Shown piece by piece: positions 29,075 to 37,807 of a DNA stretch of 64,000 nucleotides. How positions within the stretch are numbered: the stretch's first letter is position 1; each line of letters starts with the position of its first letter. Both the position numbers and the translations under genes were made by a program. This DNA comes from JBBIND01 sp037444075 (lineage in GTDB: Bacteria > Acidobacteriota > Terriglobia > Bryobacterales > Bryobacteraceae), in the NCBI GenBank assembly GCA_037444075.1, contig JBBIND010000010.1, positions 1 through 64,000 on the forward strand. Direction: 5' to 3'. The notes beneath the pieces are model-generated. The model was given only the letters and a program-made list of their open reading frames with translations. It did not search any database and was not told the DNA's origin.

Positions 29075-30510
29075 TGCGCGGTACCTCCCACGGTCATCTT
29101 GTCGATCTTCATGGTGGGCATGCCCACGCCCACGGGGACGTTCTGCCCTTCTTTGCCGCAGATGCCCACACCCTCATCGAGCTGAAGATCGGAGCCTACC
29201 ATGCTGACGTGGCGCAGCGCCTCCGGTCCGTTGCCGATCAGCGTCGCTCCTCTCACCGCGCGAGTGAGCTTGCCGGATTCGATGAGGTAGCATTCACTGG
29301 CCGAAAACACGAAGCTACCGCTGGTGATATCGACCTGCCCGCCGCCGCCAAACACCGGGCAGTAAAGGCCTTTGTCCACCGAGCGGATGATCTCTTCCGG
29401 ATCGCTCTCTCCCGCGAGCATGAACGTGTTGGTCATGCGCGGCAGCGGAATGTGCTGGTAGCTCTCGCGCCTGCCGCTGCCGGTAGGCTGTGCCCCCGTG
29501 ATGCGGCTGGAGAGTTGGTCTTGCAGGTAGCCGCGCAGGACACCGTTCTCAATCAGGACATTGCGGGCCGTGGGGCAACCCTCGTCGTCCACGTTCAACG
29601 AACCTCGCCGGGCGCTCAAAGTGCCGTCGTCCACCACGGTCACCAGCGGGCTGGCTACCTGCTGCCCGATCCGGCCGGTGAATGCGGAGACCCCCTTGCG
29701 GTTGAAATCCGCCTCCAGCCCATGCCCAACGGCTTCGTGCAGGAGGATGCCTGGCCAGCCCGGACCCAGCACCACAACGGTCTCCCCCGCAGGGGGATCG
29801 GCGGCCTCCAGTTGCACGATGGCCTGCCGCGCCGCTTCGCGGGCGAAGTACTCCGGAGTCTTCTCTTCGAGGAAGAATTCGAGGCCCACTCTTCCGCCGC
29901 CGCCGTGAAAACCGCGATGCGGGGGACTGCCCTCCTCGCGCGCCAGCGCCACCACGTTCAGCCTCGCTAGCGGCTGGCGGTCATGGGTCAACTGACCGCC
30001 GCTCGTGGCCACGAGAACGTGGCGGAGACTGTCCAGGTAGGAAGCGTGCACCATGAAGATGCGGGGGTTATAGGCGCGAGCGGCTTCGTCGGCGCGCTGC
30101 ACCAGGCGCACACGCTCATTGAGCGGCGTGTCAGTCGGCGCCTGGACCACAGGGTACAGGTCCCACTTGCGGTCCAACTCCCTCAGATTCAGGGGCGGCT
30201 GCGTAGCCGACGTAGCCGCAATCCGGCCGGCCACACTGGCGGCTTTCAGAATGCGCTCGGGCGAAAGATCATCGCTGTAGGCATAGCCCGTGCGCTCTCC
30301 CAGGATGACGCGCACTCCGACGCCCATTATGACTCCCTGGTTGGCGCTCTTCACGATGGATTCGTCCAGGCTGATGGAGGTAGTGGACAGGTATTCAAAA
30401 TAGAGGTCGGCGTATTCGCCGCCGCTCGAAAGAGCCTCTGCCAGGTACCGCTCCAAGTCGCGCTCTGTTATGGCAAACTTCTGCGCGATGAACGACTCGG
30501 AAAGACCCAT
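29071..30510 (-). CDS. tldD: TldD catalytic subunit of the TldD/E protease
   Basis: 479 residues. The catalytic zinc motif is LLHEAVGHGLEADF (HExxxH with the downstream acidic residue), within the C-terminal half, and the conserved cysteine that ligates the same metal is present in FSASECYLIESGKL. It acts with TldE on small, unfolded substrates in the cytosol. It is the first gene of its operon; an ATG at 30510 lies just beyond a divergent gap of 57 bases that also carries the promoter of the DinB gene. An ATGA junction links it to tldE. Confidence 0.97.
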   Translation of the reverse strand: MGLSESFIAQKFAITERDLERYLAEALSSGGEYADLYFEYLSTTSISLDESIVKSANQGVIMGVGVRVILGERTGYAYSDDLSPERILKAASVAGRIAATSATQPPLNLRELDRKWDLYPVVQAPTDTPLNERVRLVQRADEAARAYNPRIFMVHASYLDSLRHVLVATSGGQLTHDRQPLARLNVVALAREEGSPPHRGFHGGGGRVGLEFFLEEKTPEYFAREAARQAIVQLEAADPPAGETVVVLGPGWPGILLHEAVGHGLEADFNRKGVSAFTGRIGQQVASPLVTVVDDGTLSARRGSLNVDDEGCPTARNVLIENGVLRGYLQDQLSSRITGAQPTGSGRRESYQHIPLPRMTNTFMLAGESDPEEIIRSVDKGLYCPVFGGGGQVDITSGSFVFSASECYLIESGKLTRAVRGATLIGNGPEALRHVSMVGSDLQLDEGVGICGKEGQNVPVGVGMPTMKIDKMTVGGTAQ

Positions 30511-30529
30511 AATATGAGCCTAACATGCA

Positions 30530-30558
30530 GTGAATGTTCCGCCGGTTGCCGCTATAAT
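30530..30558 (+). promoter_or_regulatory. Promoter of the DinB gene giving a probably leaderless message
   Basis: GTGAAT at 30530-30535, a 17-base spacer and a perfect TATAAT at 30553-30558. Only nine bases separate the -10 from the ATG at 30568, so the transcript would start at or within a few bases of the first codon. No Shine-Dalgarno sequence is present. Confidence 0.65.
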
Positions 30559-30567
30559 TCCACTATT

Positions 30568-31077
30568 ATGAATCAGGTCCGGGCTACAAGGGAGCTTCCT
30601 GAAGGGGCGCGCCTGGCGCGGCGCCTGTACGAGCAGGCCGAACACCTGGAACGGCTCACCAGAGGGTTGAAGGAGACAGTTCTTTCCACGCGCCCGCCCT
30701 CCGGGGAGTGGTCGCTCAAAGAACTGATTTGCCATGTCTGGAGAGTGCAGCAGGTGTTCGTACAGCGCCTGGACCTGATGCTGGCCCAGACGGATCCCGC
30801 GCTGAGTTCCTATGATCCCGACGAGGATCATGAGTCCGACCGCCTCCTGGAGCGCTCCGCTTTGGACATCCGCAGGAGCTTCCTCGAGGACCGGCTCAAG
30901 TTGCTGGGGCGGCTGGAGCAGTTGACTGAAACGGAATGGCGCCGCACTGGGCGCCACCCCGAGTACAACCACTACGATGTTCGTTTCCTGGTGGAGTACC
31001 TCGTCTATCACGAGGCGCACCACATCTATCAGATGATTCAGCGCCGGGCCATGCTGGAGCGGCCCGCCGTGGACTGA
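30568..31077 (+). CDS. DinB-like four-helix metal-binding protein
   Basis: 169 residues from the ATG at 30568. The frame is open to 29983, but the upstream part is antisense to tldD and the perfect -10 fixes the start. DinB-like proteins are four-helix bundles that hold a metal through three histidines; here His in LICHVWRVQQ and the two in LVYHEAHHIYQM fit. Bacillithiol- or mycothiol-dependent transferases belong to this superfamily, so a thiol or small-molecule role is plausible, but nothing identifies a substrate. It is followed by a serine hydrolase, 37 bases later, on the same strand. Confidence 0.85.
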   Translation: MNQVRATRELPEGARLARRLYEQAEHLERLTRGLKETVLSTRPPSGEWSLKELICHVWRVQQVFVQRLDLMLAQTDPALSSYDPDEDHESDRLLERSALDIRRSFLEDRLKLLGRLEQLTETEWRRTGRHPEYNHYDVRFLVEYLVYHEAHHIYQMIQRRAMLERPAVD

Positions 31078-31114
31078 ACGCAGCCCGGACAACGGCCGGG
31101 CCTGGAGGAGCACC

Positions 31115-32167
31115 ATGACGCAATCGGCAAAACTCGTGAGCGCTGTGAGGTGGCGAGGCGGGCTGGCGCTGGCGGCGTTCGTCGCCCTGGCTCTGGCGCC
31201 CGCCGTCCGGGCGACGCCGCCCGTGCCGGGCAAGTCCTGGGAGCGGAAGCACCCCTCGCATTGGTCGGCAGCCGGGCTGAAGAGGGCGCGGGATTATTCG
31301 GCCACGCTGCGTACGGCTGCCGTCATGATTGTCGATGACGGAGTCGTGGTGGATGAGTGGGGCCAGACAGACAGAAAATTCAACTGCCATTCCATCCGGA
31401 AGAGCCTGCTCAGCGCGCTGTACGGAATTCAGGCCGCTGAAGGCCGTATCCGGCTGTCGGACAATCTGGCAACACTGGGCATCGACGACAACGAGCCCGC
31501 CCTCAGCGACGTCGAGAAACGGGCCACCATCGCGAACCTGTTAAGAAGCAGGTCTGGCGTCTACCACCCCGCACTCTATGAGACCCCCCGGATGAAGGCT
31601 ATGCGCCCGCCGAGACACAGCCACCGGCCGGGCTCCTTCTGGTACTACAACAACTGGGATTTCAACGCTCTGGGCACCATCTACGAAAAGCTGACTGGCG
31701 AGACCATTTTCGAGAGCTTTCACCGGCGGATCGCTCAGCCGTTGGAAATGGAGGACTTCACACCCGGTGACGGCGCCTATTTCACTGGACCGGATTCGGT
31801 TCACCCGGCCTACCCCTTCAGGATGACGGCGCGGGACCTGGCTCGCTTCGGCTTGCTGTTTCTCAGAAAGGGTCAGTGGGGTGATCGTCAGGTGGTGCCT
31901 GCCGCCTGGGTGCGTGAGAGCACGTCCTCATACTCTCGAACCGGGGAGCCTGACTACGGCGGGGAAGGCTACGGCTACATGTGGTGGGTCGGCAGGGATT
32001 CCTTTTCTGCGCGCGGAGCCGGCGGACACTACGTCGTGGTGGTTCCGGGGCGAAGGCTCGTCGTCGTGCATCGGGTGGATACGGACCGGCCGGGCAACAG
32101 TGTGTCGGGCGAGGACTTCGAGCGGCTGTTACGGCTGATCTTCGCCGCCCAAAAGAAGCGCCGATAG
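31115..32167 (+). CDS. Exported serine hydrolase (beta-lactamase/transpeptidase fold)
   Basis: 350 residues. A signal peptide (LALAAFVALALAPAVRA) ends near residue 33. The class C/esterase landmarks are the nucleophile in HSIRKSLLSAL (Ser-x-x-Lys), Tyr-x-Asn as YYNNWDFN and a GGHYVV equivalent of the KTG strand at the C-terminal end. Such proteins are D-alanyl-peptidases, esterases or lactamase-like, and which one cannot be told. A GGAGGAGC ribosome site lies before the ATG. It sits between the DinB gene and the TPAT transporter, with a 151-base gap to the latter. Confidence 0.9.
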   Translation: MTQSAKLVSAVRWRGGLALAAFVALALAPAVRATPPVPGKSWERKHPSHWSAAGLKRARDYSATLRTAAVMIVDDGVVVDEWGQTDRKFNCHSIRKSLLSALYGIQAAEGRIRLSDNLATLGIDDNEPALSDVEKRATIANLLRSRSGVYHPALYETPRMKAMRPPRHSHRPGSFWYYNNWDFNALGTIYEKLTGETIFESFHRRIAQPLEMEDFTPGDGAYFTGPDSVHPAYPFRMTARDLARFGLLFLRKGQWGDRQVVPAAWVRESTSSYSRTGEPDYGGEGYGYMWWVGRDSFSARGAGGHYVVVVPGRRLVVVHRVDTDRPGNSVSGEDFERLLRLIFAAQKKRR

Positions 32168-32318
32168 GTTGTTGGTCAAGGAGCGTTTCCCGGGCGAGAA
32201 AGCCCGAAGCCGGCAGCGAATGGACCAGCGTTCCCCGCACAATCACCTGCAAAAATGAGGGCCACTTGTATTTGAGCCGGTTGAACCGGTAGGCTCGAAA
32301 GAGGCAGAGGAGTGCAAT

Positions 32319-33239
32319 ATGCGGCCCAGGCGCAGAATTCTGATCGGGCTGGCATGGCTGGCTTTGGTGTTCGTGCTGGCGGGTTGTTCCGTCAAGCGCT
32401 ACGCCATCAACAGGCTGGGCGATTCGCTCGCGGCCAGCGGCAGCACCTATGCTTCCGACAACGATCCTGACCTGATCGAAGGCGCTCTCCCGTTCAGCCT
32501 GAAGCTTATTGAGAGCCTGCTGGCGGAAAGCCCTCGCCACCAGGGACTGCTGCTCGCCGCCGCCAGCGGATTCACGCAGTACGCGTACGCCTTCGTGCAG
32601 CAGGACGCCGATGAGATGGAGCCGAAGGACTTCACTGAGGCACAGAGGCTTCGGACCCGCGCTCGCAACCTCTACCTGCGGGCGCGTGACTACGGACTGC
32701 GCGGCCTCAACGTTCGCTATCCCGGATTCGAGCGCGCTCTGCGGGCGGAAAGCAAGACCGCGGTGGCTGCCGCTGAACGGCGGGACGTTCCGCTGCTGTA
32801 TTGGACCGCCGCCTCCTGGGGTGCGGCGATTTCGCTCTCCAAAGATGACCCGGAGACAGTCGCGGACCAGCCGTTAGTGGAAGCGATGATGGACCGCGCT
32901 CTGGTTCTGGACGAGAGCTTCGATCATGGAGCCATTCATAGTTTTTTGATCTCTTACGAATCCAGCCGTCCCGGAGCCGCGGCCGAGGCGGAACAGCGCG
33001 CCGTGCGTCATTTCGAGCGGGCGATGCAGTTGAGCGGCGGGAACTTGGCTTCCCCGCTCGTTAGTCTGGCCGAAGAGATCTCCGTCGCCCGGCAGAACCG
33101 GCAGGAGTTTGTTTCCCTGCTGAACAAAGCGCTGGAGATTGACGTGGACGCCAAACCGGAATTCCGGCTGGCGAATCTGATTATGCAGCGCCGGGCCAGG
33201 TGGTTACTGACTCAAGTGGATGAACTGTTTCTGGAGTAA
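32319..33239 (+). CDS. TatT lipoprotein (T component of a TPAT transporter)
   Basis: 306 residues with lipoprotein signal LALVFVLAGCSVKRY (lipobox LAGC). The rest is almost all alpha-helical with TPR-like packing. FSLKLIESLLAESPRHQGLLL, GFTQYAYAFVQQDADEME and RARDYGLRGL are the conserved first repeats of TatT proteins, the tetratricopeptide partner of TRAP transporters first described in Treponema. The T component binds the substrate-binding protein and may pass ligands to it. Its position directly in front of a DctP and DctQM gene fits exactly. An AGGAG ribosome site precedes the ATG. Confidence 0.92.
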   Translation: MRPRRRILIGLAWLALVFVLAGCSVKRYAINRLGDSLAASGSTYASDNDPDLIEGALPFSLKLIESLLAESPRHQGLLLAAASGFTQYAYAFVQQDADEMEPKDFTEAQRLRTRARNLYLRARDYGLRGLNVRYPGFERALRAESKTAVAAAERRDVPLLYWTAASWGAAISLSKDDPETVADQPLVEAMMDRALVLDESFDHGAIHSFLISYESSRPGAAAEAEQRAVRHFERAMQLSGGNLASPLVSLAEEISVARQNRQEFVSLLNKALEIDVDAKPEFRLANLIMQRRARWLLTQVDELFLE

Positions 33240-33245
33240 AGGCAC

Positions 33246-34277
33246 ATGTTGAGACGCTCTGTCGCGACGAAGCTCGCGGGAATCTTGCTGGCAACTTGCT
33301 GTGGCGGCGAGTTGGCCGCTCAACGCTCCGTGCATCTGAAAATGGCCACGCTGGCGCCGAAAGGCTCCTCTTACCACCAATCACTGCAAGCCATGGGCCA
33401 GCACTGGAGCCGTCTGCCGGGAGCCCGCATCAGCCTGACTATCTATCCGGGCGGCACGATGGGCGGCGAGGCGGACATGGTGCGGCGGATGCGCGTGGGG
33501 CAGTTGCACGCCGGCATGCTGACGGTGACCGGACTGTCGGAAATCGAACCCTCCGTCAGGGCGCTGCAGAACATGCCGATGGTGTTCCGCTCGCTCGAGG
33601 AAGTCGACTTCGTCGTGGAGAAGTTGCGTCCGCTCCTCGAAGCGCGTTTTGAAGAAAAGGGTTTCGTCGTGCTCTTTTGGGGCGACGCCGGGTGGGTGCG
33701 TTTCTTCTCGAAGGAGCGTGTCCTGCAACCGGCGGACCTGAAACGCCTCAAAGTGTTCACCTGGTCCGGCGACAACGACCAGGTGGACATCATGAAGGCG
33801 GCGGGCTATCAGCCTGTGCCTCTGGAAACGAATGACATTCTGCCGGCGCTGCAAACCGGCTTGATAGACGCCGTGCCTACCGTGCCCTTCTATGCGCTGT
33901 CCGGGCAGTTCTATGGCCCTGCTTCGCACATGCTGGACTTGAACTGGGCGCCGCTCGTGGGAGGAGCCGTCATCACCAGACGGGCGTGGGACGGGATTGC
34001 CCCGGAGGTCCGTCAGCAGATGCTGGCAGCTGCCAAGGAAGCGGGTGACCGTATCAAGCAGCGCAGCCGGACCGAAGCGGAGGAATCCGTCGAGGCGATG
34101 AAGAAACGGGGCCTCACCGTGCATCCGGTGAACGGTGAAACAGAGCAGCTCTGGCGCCGCAGCGCGGCAAGCGTTTATCCGGAGATCCGCGGGCGCATCG
34201 TGCCCGCGGATATGTTCGATAAGGTGCTGGACTTGCTGAAGGAATTCCGTGCCAACCGGAGGGCCCATAGCCAATGA
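33246..34277 (+). CDS. TRAP transporter substrate-binding protein (DctP/TatP)
   Basis: 343 residues with an N-terminal signal peptide (LAGILLATCCGGELAAQ). The DctP family signature is seen in LKMATLAPKGSSYHQSLQAM, PGGTMGGEADMVRRMRVGQL, and KVFTWSGDNDQVDIMKAAGYQPV; the highly conserved arginine that ligates organic acid substrates is not placed with confidence. It is the extracytoplasmic receptor of the transporter. It starts six bases after tatT and overlaps the permease gene (ATGA at 34274-34277). The T partner suggests a hydrophobic or otherwise unusual ligand, not a simple dicarboxylate. Confidence 0.93.
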   Translation: MLRRSVATKLAGILLATCCGGELAAQRSVHLKMATLAPKGSSYHQSLQAMGQHWSRLPGARISLTIYPGGTMGGEADMVRRMRVGQLHAGMLTVTGLSEIEPSVRALQNMPMVFRSLEEVDFVVEKLRPLLEARFEEKGFVVLFWGDAGWVRFFSKERVLQPADLKRLKVFTWSGDNDQVDIMKAAGYQPVPLETNDILPALQTGLIDAVPTVPFYALSGQFYGPASHMLDLNWAPLVGGAVITRRAWDGIAPEVRQQMLAAAKEAGDRIKQRSRTEAEESVEAMKKRGLTVHPVNGETEQLWRRSAASVYPEIRGRIVPADMFDKVLDLLKEFRANRRAHSQ

Positions 34278-36085
34278 CCGCCGGCCGGGTGACGGCTTTT
34301 CTGGGGCGATCCGAGAACCTCTTTCTGAGCCTTGCGCTAGGCGCCATGGTGATTCTGCCCCTGGCGGAAATCGCCCTTCGGGCGGCGTTCGGCGTGGGGA
34401 TTTCCGGGGCTACATCCCTGGTGCAGCATCTCACGCTGGTGGTCGGTATGGCTGGCGCAGCCGTTGCCGCGCGGGAAGACAGGCTGCTGGCGCTGGCCAC
34501 CGGCTCACTGCTTAAAGGCGGCGCCCGCGCAAGGGCCCGCCTGTTCAGCAATTCCTTTGCCGCCGCCATAACAACGCTCTTGTGCTACGCCGGCGTGCAG
34601 TTTGTGCTCACCGAGAAAACCGCCGGAGCCACACTGGCCTACGATGTGCCCCTGTGGGTCGTGCAACTGGTGATCCCGCTGGGCTTCGGCCTCGTCGCGG
34701 TCCGCCTGCTCTGGCACGCCGCAGCCACCTGGAAAGGACGCGCCGCAGCAGCGGCTCTGGCGGGCGGGCTGATTCTTTTCTGCGCCCGGCCTCCTCTCGA
34801 CCCGGAACGCCTGGTGCTGTGGGCGCTGATTGCGCTGCTGGTGGCGACGGCTCTCGGTACGCCCATCTTCACGACGCTGGGGGGCGCCGCGCTCATCCTG
34901 TTCTGGGGCGATGGAATCCCTATCGCGGTGCTGCCGGTCGACCATTACCGCCTGGTGACCAACCCTTCATTGCCGGCCATACCGCTGTTCACGCTGGCAG
35001 GCTACTTTCTGGCCGAGGGCGGGGCTTCGCGCCGTCTGATTCGCGTCTTTGATGCCCTGTTCGGCCAATTTCGCGGGGGTCCCGCCATCGTCACCGCTTT
35101 GGTGTGTGCGTTCTTCACCTCCTTTACCGGCGCGAGCGGCGTAACGATTCTGGCGCTGGGCGGCTTGCTGATGCCGGTCCTGCTGGCCGCGCGCTATCCG
35201 GAGAAGGCCTCGCTGGGACTGCTCACGGGCGCAGGCTCGCTGGGTCTGACGTTTCCCCCCTGCCTTCCGCTGATCCTCTACGCCATCGTGGCGCAAGTGA
35301 CCATCGGCGAGATGTTCCTGGGAGGGATTATTCCGGGCATCCTGCTGGTCGGCCTCACGGCCTGGTGGGGAGTCCGGCAAGGTCCAAAGTTGACCGCTGC
35401 CGAAAAACGTTTTGATGGGTTGGAGGCACGGCGTGCTATTTGGGAAGCCAAATGGGAACTGTTGCTTCCTGTGGTGGCCGTGGGCGCTTTGTTCGGTGGT
35501 TTCGCCACACCCGTAGAGGCAGCCGCCCTGACCGCCTTCTACGCTTTCTTCGTGGAGTCCTGCATCTACCGGGACCTGAAGCTGGGGCGCGACCTGACCC
35601 GGGTGATGAAGGAATGCGGCCTGCTGGTGGGCGGGGTGTTGCTGATCCTGGGAGTGGCGCTCGGCCTAACGAACTGGATGGTGGATGCGCAGATTCCCGC
35701 GCGGGCGCTCGAATGGGTCACTGCCGCCATCGAATCACCCTACCTGTTCCTGCTCCTGCTGAATGTCACCCTCCTGATGGTGGGGTGCCTGATGGACGTC
35801 TTCTCCGCCATCGTTGTCGTGGTCCCCATCATTGTCCCGATAGGGCAGGCTTTTGGCATTGACCCGGTCCACTTGGGGATCATCTTCCTGGCCAACCTGG
35901 AACTCGGCTACCTGACTCCCCCTGTGGGCATGAACCTGTTTCTCTCCGCCTACCGGTTTGAGAAACCGCTGATGCAGGTTTACAGTTCGATCATCCCGGT
36001 GCTGCTGGTGAGGCTGGCCGGAGTTTTGGTGATTACGTATTTCCCGTTTCTGACAACTACTTTGCCCAATTGGGTGGCGCGTTGA
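34274..36085 (+). CDS. TRAP transporter permease, fused DctQ and DctM
   Basis: 603 residues. Residues 1 to about 170 are the small DctQ-like four-helix membrane domain (FLSLALGAMVILPLAEIALR and after); the remaining 430 form the DctM large permease with about twelve helices, including FTSFTGASGVTILALGG, TGAGSLGLTFPPCLPLILYAI, GVALGLTNWMVDAQ and LANLELGYLTPPVGMNLFLSA. These carry the Na-dependent transport cycle. Q and M are fused, as in some other TPAT systems. It overlaps the binding-protein gene and ends four bases before a convergent gene, so it is the last gene of the operon. Confidence 0.95.
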   Translation: MTAGRVTAFLGRSENLFLSLALGAMVILPLAEIALRAAFGVGISGATSLVQHLTLVVGMAGAAVAAREDRLLALATGSLLKGGARARARLFSNSFAAAITTLLCYAGVQFVLTEKTAGATLAYDVPLWVVQLVIPLGFGLVAVRLLWHAAATWKGRAAAAALAGGLILFCARPPLDPERLVLWALIALLVATALGTPIFTTLGGAALILFWGDGIPIAVLPVDHYRLVTNPSLPAIPLFTLAGYFLAEGGASRRLIRVFDALFGQFRGGPAIVTALVCAFFTSFTGASGVTILALGGLLMPVLLAARYPEKASLGLLTGAGSLGLTFPPCLPLILYAIVAQVTIGEMFLGGIIPGILLVGLTAWWGVRQGPKLTAAEKRFDGLEARRAIWEAKWELLLPVVAVGALFGGFATPVEAAALTAFYAFFVESCIYRDLKLGRDLTRVMKECGLLVGGVLLILGVALGLTNWMVDAQIPARALEWVTAAIESPYLFLLLLNVTLLMVGCLMDVFSAIVVVVPIIVPIGQAFGIDPVHLGIIFLANLELGYLTPPVGMNLFLSAYRFEKPLMQVYSSIIPVLLVRLAGVLVITYFPFLTTTLPNWVAR

Positions 36086-36088
36086 GGA

Positions 36089-36604
36089 TCACTCTTCGCC
36101 CTTGAAGGGGTCCTCGTCAGCGCTGGGGCCGTAGATCGCCGGCACGGGCACGTCCAACAGCCGCAGATAGACAGACATCTGGCCGCGGTGATGGTACCAG
36201 TGGTTCAACAGGATGGCGCGTACGCCAGCCAAGCGAGGCAGGGCCATGAGTTGCTTGCCTTCCCGCTCGACGGTCCACGTGGCTGCCATCCGTTCGTCGT
36301 CGAAAGACTCCAGAATATGGCGCGCGGCGGCCAATCCGTCGTCGAGCGTGCTCATGATTTCTTTCACGGAAGTTGCGGGTGGTGATTCCGAGTATTCGGC
36401 TGGAAGAACCAAGGTGTCCTTTTCAAACATCGTGGCTCCTTGAGCGGGGGCGCTTGCCAGGTGCATTGCCAACTGGCCGAGCGTCATCGACTTTGGATGG
36501 GGGCGCCAGCCCAGTTTATCCTCCGGCAAGCGCTCCAGAATGCGCCGCGTGGCTTGTGCTTCCCGATCCAATTCGGCCAGAATCGCGTCTGCTAAGTGGG
36601 CCAT
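36089..36604 (-). CDS. DinB-family protein
   Basis: 171 residues, a second DinB-like protein in this window. The three-histidine pattern is MHLASAPA for the first and LLNHWYHHRGQMSVYLRLL for the pair that sits at the C-terminal end; the region in front of the first histidine, PHPKSMTLGQLAMHLA, is the usual DinB_2 motif. Its function is unknown. AGGAGG lies at a good distance before the ATG and TAGAAT at 36664-36669 (minus strand) could be its -10. It is convergent with the TPAT operon and divergent from a DUF2905 gene. Confidence 0.85.
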   Translation of the reverse strand: MAHLADAILAELDREAQATRRILERLPEDKLGWRPHPKSMTLGQLAMHLASAPAQGATMFEKDTLVLPAEYSESPPATSVKEIMSTLDDGLAAARHILESFDDERMAATWTVEREGKQLMALPRLAGVRAILLNHWYHHRGQMSVYLRLLDVPVPAIYGPSADEDPFKGEE

Positions 36605-36865
36605 GCCTGTCCTCCTCTGTAGTGCGAGCCAGCGGCGGCGTGCAGCGCGCTGGCAACTCTCTTTATTCTAGCCGCCAGTGTAATCAGGAACTGCCACTCC
36701 AGGGACACGTGATTGTCCTGGAGCGGCTGATTTCCATGGTGGCGGCGGTTTGCAGCGCCGCCGACAGCCAACCTACGATGGGGATGAGGCCGGCGACCGC
36801 GGACAGACACGCTCCCGTGTGCGGCGTGGCTTGGCGCGCCGCTTCGGCAGGTCTGATTTGGAGCT

Positions 36866-37081
36866 ATGAGCTTGGGACGAACACTGATCCTCCTGGGTAT
36901 AGTGCTGCTGCTTGTGGGCCTGGCGGTCACCCTCGGAGAACGCCTGCCGCTCAGGCTCGGGCGCCTGCCGGGTGACTTCGTCTTCCGCGGGAAATCCTCG
37001 ACCTTTTACTTCCCGCTGACAACTTGCCTGTTGCTGAGTGCGGTTCTTTCGCTGGTGTGGTGGATTCTCGGCCGCCGGTAG
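36866..37081 (+). CDS. Small DUF2905 membrane protein
   Basis: 71 residues. Two membrane helices flank the family core RLPGDFVFRGKSSTFYFPL, with N-terminal LILLGIVLLLVGLAVTLG and C-terminal LTTCLLLSAVLSLVWW. DUF2905 proteins are common, single, unannotated inner membrane proteins. A GGAG sits two bases before the ATG, which is tighter than usual. It is convergent with lepB, seven bases apart. Confidence 0.85.
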   Translation: MSLGRTLILLGIVLLLVGLAVTLGERLPLRLGRLPGDFVFRGKSSTFYFPLTTCLLLSAVLSLVWWILGRR

Positions 37082-37087
37082 CGGTCT

Positions 37088-37657
37088 TCAGAGCGAGCCG
37101 ATCTTGTCCGGAGGCCAGTAAACAAACGCCGCACGCCCATAAATGTGGCTGCGGCGGAGTGGACCCCAGTGCCGGCTATCGTTGGAGGACGCGCGATGGT
37201 CGCCAAGGACGTAGTAGTGGTCCTCCGGGACAGTCGTCAGCGGCCAGGAATGCGAGTCCCGGAGACTCTCCGGAACGTATTCTTCGTCCAAAGGCGCGCT
37301 ATTGACGAACACCACGCCCTCGCGAATCTCCACCGTGTCTCCAGGCAATCCCACCACGCGCTTGATGTAGGACTTGCCGGGATCACCCGGAAAATGAAAG
37401 ACCACCAGATCGCCTCGGCTGATTCGGCCAAACCCGAGACGGTAAGTGAATTTGTTGATGAAAATCCGTTCCTGATCCTCCAGGGAGGGGAGCATGCTGG
37501 TGCCTTCTACCTTCACCGGCTGGTAGACGAACAGAATCAGGACCGTGGCGATAAAAATGGCCAGCAGCAAGTCCCTCAGCCATTGGACGAGGATCTGGCC
37601 GAGTCTCCCTTGCTCTTTCCCGGCGTGCTCTACCGGCCTCTGTTCAGCATCCGTCAT
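37088..37657 (-). CDS. lepB: Signal peptidase I
   Basis: 189 residues. It removes signal peptides from exported proteins at the outer face of the inner membrane. One N-terminal membrane helix (DLLLAIFIATVLILFVYQPV) leads to the catalytic serine in VEGTSMLPSL and the general-base lysine in YIKRVVGLPGD; the later GDHRASSNDSRHWGPL block (boxes D and E) is intact. The window encodes many exported proteins that would use it. The gene sits 150 bases after the RidA-like gene on the same strand. Confidence 0.97.
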   Translation of the reverse strand: MTDAEQRPVEHAGKEQGRLGQILVQWLRDLLLAIFIATVLILFVYQPVKVEGTSMLPSLEDQERIFINKFTYRLGFGRISRGDLVVFHFPGDPGKSYIKRVVGLPGDTVEIREGVVFVNSAPLDEEYVPESLRDSHSWPLTTVPEDHYYVLGDHRASSNDSRHWGPLRRSHIYGRAAFVYWPPDKIGSL

Positions 37658-37807
37658 GGTTCCGGAAACGTCGGCAAACTCCTCTCTTCAGCTTTAGCAC
37701 GGAGCGTTGCTGAGCAGCAAATTCTCCGCATTCCGACGAAAGCCGGAATCTACCTTGAGCCGCCCCCGCAAAGCCTTGCAGGAGGCGGCACACGCAGGCG
37801 GACCCGT

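Noticed and set aside
29983..30567. An upstream extension of the DinB frame to 29983.
   Set aside because: It is antisense to tldD and lies before the TATAAT; the protein part from 30568 alone fits DinB.
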